A DNA stretch of 64,000 nucleotides, from assembly GCA_020186115.1 (NCBI GenBank), contig WSYJ01000186.1, positions 868,001 to 932,000 of the forward strand, given 5' to 3'. Positions 48,072-58,281 of this stretch are shown here, piece by piece. This DNA is from Histomonas meleagridis (lineage: Eukaryota; Parabasalia; Tritrichomonadida; Dientamoebidae). The notes below the pieces were generated by a model that worked only from the letters and a program-made list of their open reading frames with translations, had not been told where the DNA came from and did no database searches. The translations under genes and the position numbers were made by a program. Numbering within the stretch: position 1 is the stretch's first letter; each line of letters starts with the position of its first letter.

Positions 48072-50798
48072 ATGATATATTTGATTCTCGCCACATTAAG
48101 CAAACACACACTCCTGCATCACTCTATATCAACTAAATACCATTTCATTGATCAGAAATTGAATTTCATTATAGAGAACTTATATGCTTTTGCACATAAT
48201 TGTGATCTCATACTTCCATATTCTTGTTATTCTTCTACTGAATCAAATTTATTTCCTTATATTTCACAAAGCACTATAAATTATCCCTCGCTAATTTATT
48301 CTTTTAATAAGATTTTTTTATTCATTCTTTTTATTATGTTGATATTATTGACAAAACTTAATTTAAATAATGCTTTTTCCATATATTATAGGCAAGCATT
48401 TAAATTTATTCCAATCTTCTTTTTTACTATACTTGTAGCACACTCTGCTGAGGAATTTAATGCTACATCAGCTACACTTTTTATTTATAATTCAAATGAT
48501 TATAACCAAAGAAAAACATATCAAGACGTAGCAAAGCACATTGTGATTGTTGAAGGAATTATGGATTTAGGATCATCAGCTTTTGAGAGATGGGATTCAT
48601 TAGTTACTGTTAAAATTGGTAATTCGGTTTATTCAATTGGGGATTATGCATTTTCAGTATGTAGTAACATAGAAAATGTTACTTTAGGTGGATATGTGCA
48701 ATCAATTGGAATTAGTGCTTTTTCTTCATGCAAAAATATGAAAACAATTTTAATTCAAGAAAATTTAACTTCAATTAAAAATAATGCATTTCGTTCCTGT
48801 ACATCATTAATCAATATAATTATTCCAAATTCTGTTACATCAATTGGATCAAATGTATTTTATTTATGTACTAGTCTTCAAAATATAAAAGTATTAAAAC
48901 AAAATTTATACTATACTAATTATAATAATGATGGAGTTTTATATAATAATATTATGAACAATCTTATTTGTTATCCTGCTGGAAGCACAAATGAAAGATT
49001 TGAAATACCATCTTCAATTACAACAATTTCAGATTATGCATTTTATAACTGTTCTTCATTAAAAAATGTCGAAATCCCAACTGGGATAAATTACATTGGA
49101 AATTATGCATTTTCTTATTGTTCGTTTTTGGAAAAACTTCAAATACCTAGAACTGCTACATCAATTGGTTATATTGCTTTTACTTCATGTTCAAGCCTAC
49201 TACTTATTGAAGTAGACAGTTTGAATCAATTTTATTCCAATTATAATAATGATGGAATTTTTTATAACTATGGGGAAACTCAACTTCTTTGTTATCCAGC
49301 AGGAAATCCAAGAGAGTCATTTCAAGTTCCATCCACAGTAACTATGATTTATACTTATGCATTTCAAGGAAGTTCTTTTTTAAAGAATATTATTATACCA
49401 AATAATGTAAATTCAATTCAATCTTGCGCATTTATGAATTGTATATCACTTAAAAGCATAATAATTCCAAGTAGTGTGAATACAATTGCAGGATCTTTAT
49501 TTCAAGAATGCAGTTCATTAACAAATATTACAATTCCAAATAGTATTACACAATTTGAAAGGTTTTCTTTTTCTTCATGTACTTCATTAGAAAGTATTGA
49601 AATTCCGAGTAATTTAACAACAATTGATATTTATGCATTTTCATTTTGTTCTTCATTGAAAAACATAACAATTCCTAAATCTGTTTCAACAATTGGACAA
49701 TGCGCTTTTGAAGCATGCACAAGTCTTCGCTTTATCGATATATCTTCTGAAAATTTGGTTTATTCCAATTTTGAAAATGATGGAATAGTTTATGATAAAA
49801 ATATAACAAAAATAATTTGTTATCCAGCAGGCTATTTAAATACATTTTATTTTCCACCTTCAGTAAGTTCAATTGAACTTTATTCATTTGAAAGTTGCGA
49901 TTTTATTAACTTTACAATTCCAAACAATATAAAATCAATTGGTATATATTCATTTTTCAATTGCTCAAAATTGGAAACAATTATAATTGGTGAAAATGTA
50001 ACAGAAATATTGAGTGGAGCTTTTTCTTCTTGCATTTGTCTCAAATGTATATATTATTATGGAAAATCGGCTCCAAGTATCGTTTCAAATGCATTTACAG
50101 ATGTTCCAGCTAAAAGTATTATGACAACAACTTCATATGAAAATAATAATTTTGGAACATTTAATGTTTCAAAAGGAATCATATTAGATGAATGTCTTCC
50201 TCCAACAAGCACATTCACTCAATCACAAACATATTCACAATCAAATACATTTACAAAATCAAATACATTCACTTCTATTAATGAATTTGAAAGTATAACA
50301 TCTTTTTCAAGTGGTATAACTATAACTCATTCATATATATTAACAAGATCAATATCATTCACGCATACAATATCTATTTATAGTGTAACTTATTCAAATT
50401 CTTTTACAATAACTTTTCTTCATTCTAAGGAAACATATATTGACACATTACTTCTTTTTTATGAGTATACATTTATTACATATTCATTTTTTGGAAGTTT
50501 TTATTCAGATTTCTATACTATTTTGTATTTAACAAGTTCACCACCAAACGAAAACAAAACAATAATCATAATTATTGTTTGTGTTGTGGTGGTTATCATT
50601 GTCATTGTGTTAATTGTTATTACTTTGATGATTATTCGAAACAAAAAGAGAATGAATGATGAAAATGATTTGAATAGCATTGAAGAAAATGAGATTAAGA
50701 ACACTAATAATTTCATTGCAGGAATGGAAATTGCAAATTCCAAAGAAGATCCATTTGCAGATGACTTTAAAGAAGATAACCACATTGAACAAATCTAA
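48072..50798 (+). CDS. BspA-like leucine-rich-repeat surface protein, start uncertain
   Basis: The frame opens at 48072 (908 residues). A likelier start is the ATG at 48336, preceded 14 bp upstream by initiator-like TCATTC, and followed by a signal-like segment (FIPIFFFTILVAHSAEEF). About 17 BspA repeats (TSIGSNVFYLCTSLQNI type) include three or four NYNNDGxxY insertions followed by CYPAG. A SQSNTFTKSNTFTS stalk, a transmembrane helix (IIIIIVCVVVVIIVIVLIVITLMII) and a tail with KEDPFADDFKED complete it. That tail matches the relic at 33598 and the EEDPFGHDF of the gene at 29348. Surface adhesin-like role. Confidence 0.92.
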   Translation: MIYLILATLSKHTLLHHSISTKYHFIDQKLNFIIENLYAFAHNCDLILPYSCYSSTESNLFPYISQSTINYPSLIYSFNKIFLFILFIMLILLTKLNLNNAFSIYYRQAFKFIPIFFFTILVAHSAEEFNATSATLFIYNSNDYNQRKTYQDVAKHIVIVEGIMDLGSSAFERWDSLVTVKIGNSVYSIGDYAFSVCSNIENVTLGGYVQSIGISAFSSCKNMKTILIQENLTSIKNNAFRSCTSLINIIIPNSVTSIGSNVFYLCTSLQNIKVLKQNLYYTNYNNDGVLYNNIMNNLICYPAGSTNERFEIPSSITTISDYAFYNCSSLKNVEIPTGINYIGNYAFSYCSFLEKLQIPRTATSIGYIAFTSCSSLLLIEVDSLNQFYSNYNNDGIFYNYGETQLLCYPAGNPRESFQVPSTVTMIYTYAFQGSSFLKNIIIPNNVNSIQSCAFMNCISLKSIIIPSSVNTIAGSLFQECSSLTNITIPNSITQFERFSFSSCTSLESIEIPSNLTTIDIYAFSFCSSLKNITIPKSVSTIGQCAFEACTSLRFIDISSENLVYSNFENDGIVYDKNITKIICYPAGYLNTFYFPPSVSSIELYSFESCDFINFTIPNNIKSIGIYSFFNCSKLETIIIGENVTEILSGAFSSCICLKCIYYYGKSAPSIVSNAFTDVPAKSIMTTTSYENNNFGTFNVSKGIILDECLPPTSTFTQSQTYSQSNTFTKSNTFTSINEFESITSFSSGITITHSYILTRSISFTHTISIYSVTYSNSFTITFLHSKETYIDTLLLFYEYTFITYSFFGSFYSDFYTILYLTSSPPNENKTIIIIIVCVVVVIIVIVLIVITLMIIRNKKRMNDENDLNSIEENEIKNTNNFIAGMEIANSKEDPFADDFKEDNHIEQI

Positions 50799-50891
50799 TT
50801 TTTAATTAATAAATATGAACTATCATTTTTTAGGCAACTTTATAAAATATTTTGCTTCATAAAATAATTTTTTGTTGTTCCGCTGAAATTA

Positions 50892-50910
50892 AACCGTTTT
50901 TCGACCGTTT
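50892..50910 (+). promoter_or_regulatory. Tandem M3 elements of the KDEL-receptor gene
   Basis: AACCGTTT (50892-50899) and GACCGTTT (50903-50910), 11 bp apart and about 50-70 bp before the ATG. Confidence 0.5.
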
Positions 50911-50960
50911 TCCATTTGACAGAGATTGACTAAGTTTGTCAGACTATTTTATTAAGAAAA

Positions 50961-51614
50961 ATGGTTCTTCAATGGAACATTTTCAGGTACTTAGCAGATT
51001 TTTCCCATCTAATTTCAGTCTGCATCCTTTTATACAAAATGCTTTCTAAGAGGACATGCAATGGTGTTTCACTTAAAACACATATCCTTTATTTAATCGT
51101 ATTCATGACAAGATACGTCAACAAATACTTCTTTTATCCACCCCTCTATAACATCCTTTTCAAAATTTTCTACATATTTTCCGAAGCGTTAATTGTTATT
51201 TTAATGCTCACAAAATTGTCAAGAACATATGAAAAAAGGCATGATACTTTTCGTATAGTTTTCATAATTGTTATTTGCATTCCTTTGTCTTTGATTTCTA
51301 TGCCAACCAAATCATTCGAAAGCTTCTTATTTGCTTTTTCACTCTGGGTCGAAAGCTTTGCCATTTTCCCACAGTTGCTCTTGCTCAAGAGGTCCTTTAA
51401 GCTTGATGTTATCAACCTTGAATACATTTTCTTCCTTGGAATTTATCGCTTGTTCTATCTTTTGAACTGGATCTACAAGCTTGTCAAAGACACTGGATCA
51501 ACGCCAAAGGTTGTTTGGATTACAGGCATTTTACAAACACTTATTTATAGTGATTTTATTTATCAATATCTGAAGATGAAGATCACCGGAACTGATGTCG
51601 ACTTGCCTCTTTAA
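50961..51614 (+). CDS. ERD2: ER lumen protein-retaining (KDEL) receptor, Erd2
   Basis: 217 residues, standard family length, with seven hydrophobic helices. Signature stretches are RYLADFSHLISVCILLYKM, NGVSLKTHILYLIVFMTRY, LWVESFAIFPQLLLLKR and GIYRLFYLLNWIYKL. It binds escaped ER proteins carrying C-terminal KDEL-like signals in the Golgi and returns them in COPI vesicles. The C-terminal tail is short (MKITGTDVDLPL) and contains a Lys near the end, as used for retrieval. Confidence 0.96.
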   Translation: MVLQWNIFRYLADFSHLISVCILLYKMLSKRTCNGVSLKTHILYLIVFMTRYVNKYFFYPPLYNILFKIFYIFSEALIVILMLTKLSRTYEKRHDTFRIVFIIVICIPLSLISMPTKSFESFLFAFSLWVESFAIFPQLLLLKRSFKLDVINLEYIFFLGIYRLFYLLNWIYKLVKDTGSTPKVVWITGILQTLIYSDFIYQYLKMKITGTDVDLPL

Positions 51615-51793
51615 AAAAGAAAACCACTAAACAATCATATGCTTTTAAAATGATTTTTCAATTTCTGTGTTTCTCCAAATTTTCGTGCAGCACTGAAAAT
51701 CGAAATAAAGTATAGAATTTATTTGAACCCCTTCTGAAATTTCAATGAAACTGCTTTTAATCGGCTTTTCGTTCCATAAGTTGAAATATTAAA

Positions 51794-52723
51794 ATGAACC
51801 AACCTCTCAAAGCAGATTCCGACGACTTTGAAACAGATTCTTCTTCAGGAACATCCAGTGTTCCACCTGAAATTGAAAATGCACGAAATAAATGGAATCA
51901 AATTGAACAACAACAACAAGAATTAAAAATGTCAATTCCAACAGAGATGGGTGTAGGTGGCACCGAGGTAGATAGGGCACGTCCAATTACATTTTTTGAT
52001 GCTCGTGCCGAACTTGTTAATAATATAAAGAATAATCCAAGTCCAATTGAAAACATTCCCACTTTAACAGCCGAGACAGTATGCTTTTGTTGTATCAAAA
52101 ATCTACCGACTGATATTATGATAGAAACTTGGAAAATAATATATCTTTTATCAAGAACACCATTTGAAGAAGACAATTTACTTCATCACAGAATCCTCAA
52201 TACCCTTCACATGCTTATCACAGGGTGTCAGACACCACCTTTACGATATGGAAATCATTGGCAAACAATTGGGTTTCAGTCAAACAATCCTATTACAGAT
52301 CTTCGAGGCGCGGGCATCCTTGGCCTTTTGCTTCCAATGCAACTTTTTGCCAAGTACAAATCCATGGGTCAAAAAGTGATTGAAACATCTCGATTGCCAG
52401 GACAAAATTTTCCATTAATGACAGTACTTATTGTGTATACATCAGCTGCTATCCAAGCAGCGCAGACTAAGCATATACTTAGTGGGAATAGTTTTGAAAG
52501 TTGTTGGGATAAAATGACAATGTTTTACATCGGAGCGATCGAAACGTTATGTAAAGAATGGAAAAACGAATACTGCGACATTGAACATGACTATCTAAAG
52601 TTCGACAGTGTGAAAGATAATTGTATTGCAAATGCAGAAGCGACTTGTAGAATAGGAAACGCAATAATAAAAGAAGAAGAAAAAGAAGAAGAAATTAAAC
52701 AAAATGCAAATAATGATAAATAA
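51794..52723 (+). CDS. ELMO/CED-12 domain protein (ELMOD-like)
   Basis: 309 residues. A Ser-rich acidic N-terminus and a Gln-rich coiled segment precede the ELMO domain at about 95-270. Its core HWQTIGFQSNNPITDLRGAGILGLL is the family signature; ELMOD proteins act as GAPs for Arl2/Arf GTPases, with the arginine in DLRGAG as the catalytic residue. No PH domain is present, so it is of the ELMOD rather than the ELMO1 (Rac-GEF partner) type. The C-terminal tail is Glu/Lys-rich. Confidence 0.9.
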   Translation: MNQPLKADSDDFETDSSSGTSSVPPEIENARNKWNQIEQQQQELKMSIPTEMGVGGTEVDRARPITFFDARAELVNNIKNNPSPIENIPTLTAETVCFCCIKNLPTDIMIETWKIIYLLSRTPFEEDNLLHHRILNTLHMLITGCQTPPLRYGNHWQTIGFQSNNPITDLRGAGILGLLLPMQLFAKYKSMGQKVIETSRLPGQNFPLMTVLIVYTSAAIQAAQTKHILSGNSFESCWDKMTMFYIGAIETLCKEWKNEYCDIEHDYLKFDSVKDNCIANAEATCRIGNAIIKEEEKEEEIKQNANNDK

Positions 52724-53050
52724 ATTTGAAATATAGAATAAATTATTATTCGAATTTTAATTTGAGAAGAAAAGTTATTATTTCTTGTGAATATATTTTA
52801 AATAAATAAAATTTAATATATTTTTATTTTTTGATTATCTTTTTCTAAAAATTTTATTTATAAATCCTAACAAATAGTCCGAAATCTCTAGGGGGTTTGT
52901 ATCCCTATCACCATTTGATTTCAATAGCGTTAACTATTCTTTCTAAAAAACATTGCAATTCAATAGGAACTTTTTACATTATATTAAGTAAGATTGCATA
53001 TTCTATAAAATTTGGAATGTAATGTGTATGTATATTATTATTATTCCTTC
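52724..53050. other. Intergenic region between convergent genes
   Basis: AT-rich; nothing recognised. Confidence 0.4.
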
Positions 53051-55761
53051 TTACGAACGTGATTCAAGCAATTTAGCTATTTCAGTGTGCCCATTTTCTA
53101 ATGCATAAATATATGCTGTTTTAAATGATTTGAATAATTTCCAAATATTATTTTGAAATTTCAAATTATTAAAGTAAATTTTAAATAAAATTAATAAATA
53201 TCCTTAGCATTAATATCTATTCCTTTATGTTCAAGAAGTAATTTGACTATTTCTATGTAACCTTTTTCAGATGCAAACATAAGAGCTGTTTTAAATATTT
53301 TAAATAATTATCAAATATTATTTTGAAATATCATATTATTAAAATAAACATAAAACAAAATAAATATATATCATTTTAATTAATATCAATTCCTTTTTGT
53401 TCAAGAAGTATTTTAACAATTTCTGTATAACCATTTTCAGATGCAATCGTTAGAACTGTTCTAAATATTTAAAACAATTACCATATAATATTTTAAAATA
53501 TAAAATCATTAAAATAAACATATTTATCATTAACATCAATTCCCTCTTGTTTAAGAAGTAATTTAACTATTTCTATATAACCATTTTCAGATGCAATCAT
53601 TAGAGCTGTTTTATATAATTTAAATAATTTCCATATAATATTTTGAGATATGAAATTAAATAAATAAATATATTTCGCATTAATATCAATTCCTTTTTGT
53701 TTAAGAAGTAATTTAACTATTTCTGTTTGATTATTTTCTGTTGCAATCATAAGTGCTGTATAAAATATTTTAAATAATTTCCAAATATTATTTTGAAATA
53801 AAAAATTAATAGAACAAATTTTGTTGGCATTAATATCAATTCCTTTTTGTTTAAGAAGTAATTTAACTATTTCAGCATGACCATTTTGAGATGCTAAAAT
53901 AAGTGTGATATAAAATAATTTAAACAATTTCCAAATATTATTTTAAAACACAAAGTTATAAAAATAAATATTATTAGTTTTTATATCATTTTCTTTTTGT
54001 TCCAGAAGTAATTGTACGATTTCTATGTGGCCATTTTGAGATGCTTTCATAATTGATGTATAAAACAATTTAAATAATTTCCGGGTGTTATTTAGAAATA
54101 TTAAATTATTAAAATTAATATTATCATTAGCATTGATATCAATCCCTTTTTGTTCAAGAAGTATTTCAACAATTTCTGTTTGATTATTTTCTGTTGCAAT
54201 CATAAGTGCTGTATAAAATATTTTAAATAATTTCCAAATATTGTTTTAAAATAGCAAAATATAAAAATATGTCCAAAGAAAAACAAATAAATATCTTTAG
54301 CATTAATATCAATTCCTTTTTGTTCAAGAAGTAATTTTACTATTTCTGTATGACCATTTTTAGATGCAAACATAAGTGCTGTATAAAATATTTTAAATAA
54401 TTTCCAAATTTTATTTTTAAACAAGAAATTAATAAAATAAATCCAATATAAAATAAATATATGCCTTTAGCATTAATATCTATTCCTTTTTGTTCAAGAA
54501 GTAGTTGAACGATTTCCGTATAACCATTTTCAGATGCAATCATAAGTGCTGTTTTAAATATTTTAAACATTTTCCAAATATTACTTTGAATTTCTATATT
54601 ATTTAAATAAATATATTCAGCATTAATATCAATTTCTTCTTTTTCTAAAATATATTTTACGAGTTCGATATTTTCTGAGGATAATGAAACATATAAGACA
54701 TTGTTTGGAATTTGGTTGTTTTGAAGAAAATATTTCACAAGATATAAATTTCCAATTTCAGCTGATTTATTAATAATAACATCATTGATGTTTATACTTT
54801 CTTTTAGTAAAAATGAAAATAATTCATAATTATCATATAAAATGCATGTTTTCCCTAATTTTCCCAAACTAATACTTGGTTCCATTCTATTTTCATACAA
54901 ATAATTAAAAATATTATTTCGATGAAACATAATTGCTGCTTTATAAGAACCTTTAAATGATGTATGATTTTGTTCACATAAATGAATGATTTCTTCATTT
55001 CCACTTGCAATTGCATATTTTCCTGTATGATTTCCTTTTGCTCCATTCATAAGTAAATATTTAAAACATTTTACTGATCCAAAAAATGCTGCATAATCAA
55101 TTAATGTAACATTTATTTGATTAATAAATGAACACCTTTCATAAAGTGATGGTTCAATTGTTTGATTGATATCAAATTTTGTTTGTGATGATATTTTTTG
55201 AAGATTTTCTATATCATCATTTCGAATTATTTTGGCAATTTCATTCGGATTAACTCCATCTTCAATTAATTTCTTATGAAGTTCCCAATCATTCTTTGAA
55301 AGTTCTTCAATATTTTTAATAATATCATCAGTAAATATATCTTGTTTAATTTCTTCTTTGGAATTATAATGGACAAAATATGGATTTCTTTTAATTTGAA
55401 AATTTGGTTCAATAAACCCATGTTCAATCATTTTATGAATAAGATAAAATGACTCCATTGTGCGCTCATTAAGTAAAAAGCGTGCGACTAAATTAAAACT
55501 CATGAATTTTCTTTTGTTATTTTCTTCCATTGTTTCAATTTCCTTAAAAAAATTCAAAAAAATATTAACATCTATCCTTTTTAAACAAAATAATATATAA
55601 ACCATATGAATGATATTTCTACTAAAAGTTATTGGATAAATATTATCAAATTTATTAAATATTATTTTGATTGATTGAGTTATATTTTCTTTGTTTAAAT
55701 TAAATATTATTTGATTTATCAAATATAGCGTTTCTAAATCATTTTGGGTTTGGTTTGTCAT
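53051..55761 (-). CDS. DUF3447-like ankyrin protein with nine 84-nt ankyrin blocks split by spacers
   Basis: Exon-like part 1 (55761-54615) encodes the N-terminal helical domain and DUF3447-type repeats (ELSKNDWELHKKLIEDGVNPNEIAKIIRND, YERCSFINQINVTLIDYAAFF). Then come nine ankyrin blocks of exactly 84 nt (from 54548-54465 to 53285-53202), each reading like ALMIASENGYTEIVKLLLEQKGIDINAK. The terminal block 53115-53051 ends KLLESRS and a stop. Spacers are 66, 86, 86, 69, 66, 66, 66, 66, 86 and 86 nt. The open parts sum to 1968 nt, a multiple of three (655 residues). One block (53455-53372) has TAA at 53376-53378. Without removal of spacers the first ORF ends at 54340. Confidence 0.65.
53116..54614 (-). 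repeat. Ten intron-like spacers alternating with ankyrin blocks
   Basis: The spacers fall into a 66-nt class (54614-54549, 53971-53906, 53821-53756, 53671-53606, 53521-53456), one of 69 nt (54124-54056), and an 86-nt class (54464-54379, 54294-54209, 53371-53286, 53201-53116). All share a 3' half like ATAATATTTGGAAATTATTT and most end in ACAG; most begin ATATTTATTT. The 86-nt class carries about 20 extra T-rich bases near the 5' end. Confidence 0.8.
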
Positions 55762-56343
55762 TTATTTTGTTTTTGTTTCCGGAAGAATGCGTTTTGTTTT
55801 TTTACCTAAAATATGAGTCTATGATCGTTTTTAAATCAATTTTCAATGATCGGATAAATAAACGGTCGGATTGATTTCAAAAAAGAGAGTTAACTAACAA
55901 TGGGCAATGATTATGATTAATAATGGATTTGGTATATCGCATCATAATATAATTTTCATTGATTAAACTAGACTCTTTCGACAAGGGGCAATCGTGCCAT
56001 ATTGCCATTTTCAAAATCTATATAATATGGATTTGAAAGATTACAGTTATTTTTGAATAAAAACATGAGATTACCAATTTTCTAGAAATGAAATTTTTTT
56101 CAGCATATTAATGTTTCTAGGAGAATTGTTGAATGAAACATATTGCAGTAAGTTATTTATGTTGTTTGCTGTTTGAACTTTTTGTAAAAAATTTCAACTC
56201 TTTATGTGTTTTTCGAAGACACGACAAAATACACCGTAAGAGAAAAAAAATGTTCAGCCTATTTAATCATCTAATATTTTTATCTGATTTTTTTTTTTAC
56301 TAAGCAGTGCATAAAGCGTAAAATTAATAAAAAAATCAATTTT
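55762..56343. other. Intergenic region
   Basis: Upstream of the minus-strand ankyrin gene. No ORF or clear promoter motif was recognised. Confidence 0.4.
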
Positions 56344-57108
56344 TTATTTTGGTATATGATCAAATACCAAAGGTTGATTAACAACCTGATAAGAACGATT
56401 CATCACAGAAACATTTGCAAACACAATAGAGTCATGGACTTGAATTCCATAGGATTCATGTATATGACCAAAGATATGTATTGCTGGACGAATTTCAAAA
56501 ACTTTTTTTTTGAGAAATTCATCACCTTCTCTTGGAACAGGTCCATCAAGTTCTCGCGAAACAGTGTCTAATATTCCGATTGGTGGACCATGTGTCACAA
56601 TAATATCTGTTTGTGGTTGAATTGATTTCCATACTGTTCCTTCAAGATCAGGAAGTGGAAACGCCCAGTTGTAAAAAAATGGAGTATAAGGTGAGCAGAA
56701 TATTTTTAACCCCATCAATTCAATTGTATCATGCTCAACATAAATTATTCCATCATGATAAATGTGAGATTTAATTGTTTCAACAGGAACTTTAAAATAT
56801 GGCAGATACCGTTGAATTATATCATCACGATTTACTTCATCAAATGTAAGTTCATGATTTCCAGCAATAACCACTCTATATTTAAATGGTTGTTGCAAGT
56901 ACCAATCGCGAAAGCTATCTACATCATCTACATTCCCATAAGCCGTAAAATCGCCGCACATGATTCCAATATCGGCAGGAACAATATATTCTTTTGGGAT
57001 TTCGAAATGTTTTCCATGACTATCTGAAAAACAAAAAATACGTATTGCGTTTTCTGGTTTTGGTTGCGAAAAATCAACTACTTGCACCGCATTGAATTTG
57101 GAACTCAT
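56344..57108 (-). CDS. Calcineurin-like metallophosphoesterase, MPPED1/2-like
   Basis: 254 residues, all one phosphoesterase domain. Metal ligands are in place: FSDSHGKH (Asp and His near residues 29-31), GDFTAYG, VIAGNHELTFD, VTHGPPIG and GHIHESYG. VIAGNHELTFD and the THGPP block are characteristic of the MPPED/UPF0046 group, whose members hydrolyse cyclic nucleotides or phosphodiesters in vitro. No signal peptide or membrane helix. The start is 76 bp from the divergent ribosomal gene eS17. Confidence 0.93.
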   Translation of the reverse strand: MSSKFNAVQVVDFSQPKPENAIRIFCFSDSHGKHFEIPKEYIVPADIGIMCGDFTAYGNVDDVDSFRDWYLQQPFKYRVVIAGNHELTFDEVNRDDIIQRYLPYFKVPVETIKSHIYHDGIIYVEHDTIELMGLKIFCSPYTPFFYNWAFPLPDLEGTVWKSIQPQTDIIVTHGPPIGILDTVSRELDGPVPREGDEFLKKKVFEIRPAIHIFGHIHESYGIQVHDSIVFANVSVMNRSYQVVNQPLVFDHIPK

Positions 57109-57157
57109 ATTACATGTAAATTATTCAAACAAGTAAAAGTGACAAAAGTTCACAAAA

Positions 57158-57178
57158 AACCGTTGTGGCTGTGCCTTT
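57158..57178 (+). promoter_or_regulatory. M3 plus M5 core promoter of eS17
   Basis: M3 AACCGTTG at 57158-57165 and M5 CCTTT at 57174-57178, 6 bp before the ATG at 57185. M5 is the known trichomonad alternative to the initiator and probably spans the transcription start. Confidence 0.75.
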
Positions 57179-57184
57179 TGCAAA

Positions 57185-57568
57185 ATGGGTCGTATCAGAA
57201 CAAAGACAACAAAAAGAGCTTCTCGTCTTATTATCGAACGTTTTTATGGTCAACTTAGCTTTGACTTTCAAGACAACAAACGTGTTTGTGATGAAGTCGC
57301 AACAATTCCATCAAAAAGAATGAGGAACAAGATTGCAGGATATGTTACACACTTAATGCGCCGTCTTGAACGTGGACCAGTTCGTGGTATTTCATTCAAG
57401 CTTCAAGAAGAAGAACGTGAAAAGCGTGATAACTGGATGCCAAAGGTTTCACAACTCGATCAACCAACAATCAGCGTTGATGCTGACACCAAAGCTATGC
57501 TTGCTGCTATTGGCCTTGACAATATGGAAGGTGTTGTTTTAAGAGACAACGTTCGCCGCCGAAAGTAA
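57185..57568 (+). CDS. RPS17: 40S ribosomal protein eS17 (S17e)
   Basis: 127 residues, normal length. [20 protein letters not shown] is the family N-terminus, followed by the conserved [28 protein letters not shown] and [17 protein letters not shown] blocks. It is a structural part of the small-subunit head. It has a more mixed codon use than neighbouring genes, as expected for high expression. eL39 follows 80 bp downstream on the same strand with its own M3/M5 promoter. Confidence 0.98.
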   Translation: MGRIRTKTTKRASRLIIERFYGQLSFDFQDNKRVCDEVATIPSKRMRNKIAGYVTHLMRRLERGPVRGISFKLQEEEREKRDNWMPKVSQLDQPTISVDADTKAMLAAIGLDNMEGVVLRDNVRRRK

Positions 57569-57622
57569 ACTTCTGATTTTTACGCACTTTTTGTAAATCT
57601 TTTGCTGAAATTGAATTAAAAT

Positions 57623-57642
57623 TGCGGTTTGGTCCTTCCTTT
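57623..57642 (+). promoter_or_regulatory. M3 plus M5 core promoter of eL39
   Basis: M3 TGCGGTTT at 57623-57630 and M5 CCTTT at 57638-57642, with the ATG at 57649. The arrangement copies the eS17 promoter. Confidence 0.75.
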
Positions 57643-57648
57643 TGGAGA

Positions 57649-57804
57649 ATGACTGCACACAAGACATTGCGCATGAAGCGAATTCTCGCAAAAAAGATCA
57701 AGCAAAATCGCCCAATGCCACAATTCATTAGACAAATGACTGGTGTTCGCCATGTTCAAAACCCAATGCGCCGTCATTGGAGACGTAGGAAGCTTAATAT
57801 TTAA
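57649..57804 (+). CDS. RPL39: 60S ribosomal protein eL39 (L39e)
   Basis: 51 residues, the usual size. [20 protein letters not shown] and the end [12 protein letters not shown] are diagnostic. It is a very basic protein lining the ribosomal exit tunnel. The open frame reaches upstream to 57622, but the M3/M5 elements lie in that part, so ATG 57649 is the start. Confidence 0.97.
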   Translation: MTAHKTLRMKRILAKKIKQNRPMPQFIRQMTGVRHVQNPMRRHWRRRKLNI

Positions 57805-58281
57805 AATGACTAAACATGCATCCTTTGGGCTATCTTAATTACCATTTTCAAAAGTGTTTTATTTTTTTATTAATAATTAAAAAACAAAGATGAAAATTCT
57901 TTAAAAAATATAGCAAAATATCCTATCTGTGAAACCATCTTTAATCATTTTTTAAATTCTCTTGAAAAATAGTTTTTCATAAAAAAATAATTATTATTAT
58001 ATTTAAAATCATTTGCTTCAAAGACATTTACAACTTGAAACATATCAACAATGCTTTCATTATGAAAATCTTTCAAACATTTGATAATTAATTTTTGGCT
58101 TCATAAGAATTTTTTTTCTAATATAAGAAACATTTATTATGGTTTTTTATCATTAGTATTTTAAAATTTATTTTAATTTAACAAAAGAAGTATTAAATTA
58201 AATCGACAAATAATTACTTTTTTATATCGTTTTCATTTCTAAATATTTTCCTAACAAAAGATGATAGTAACTAAAGTTTAT
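57805..58281. other. Intergenic region
   Basis: AT-rich 3' flank of convergent genes; nothing recognised. Confidence 0.4.
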
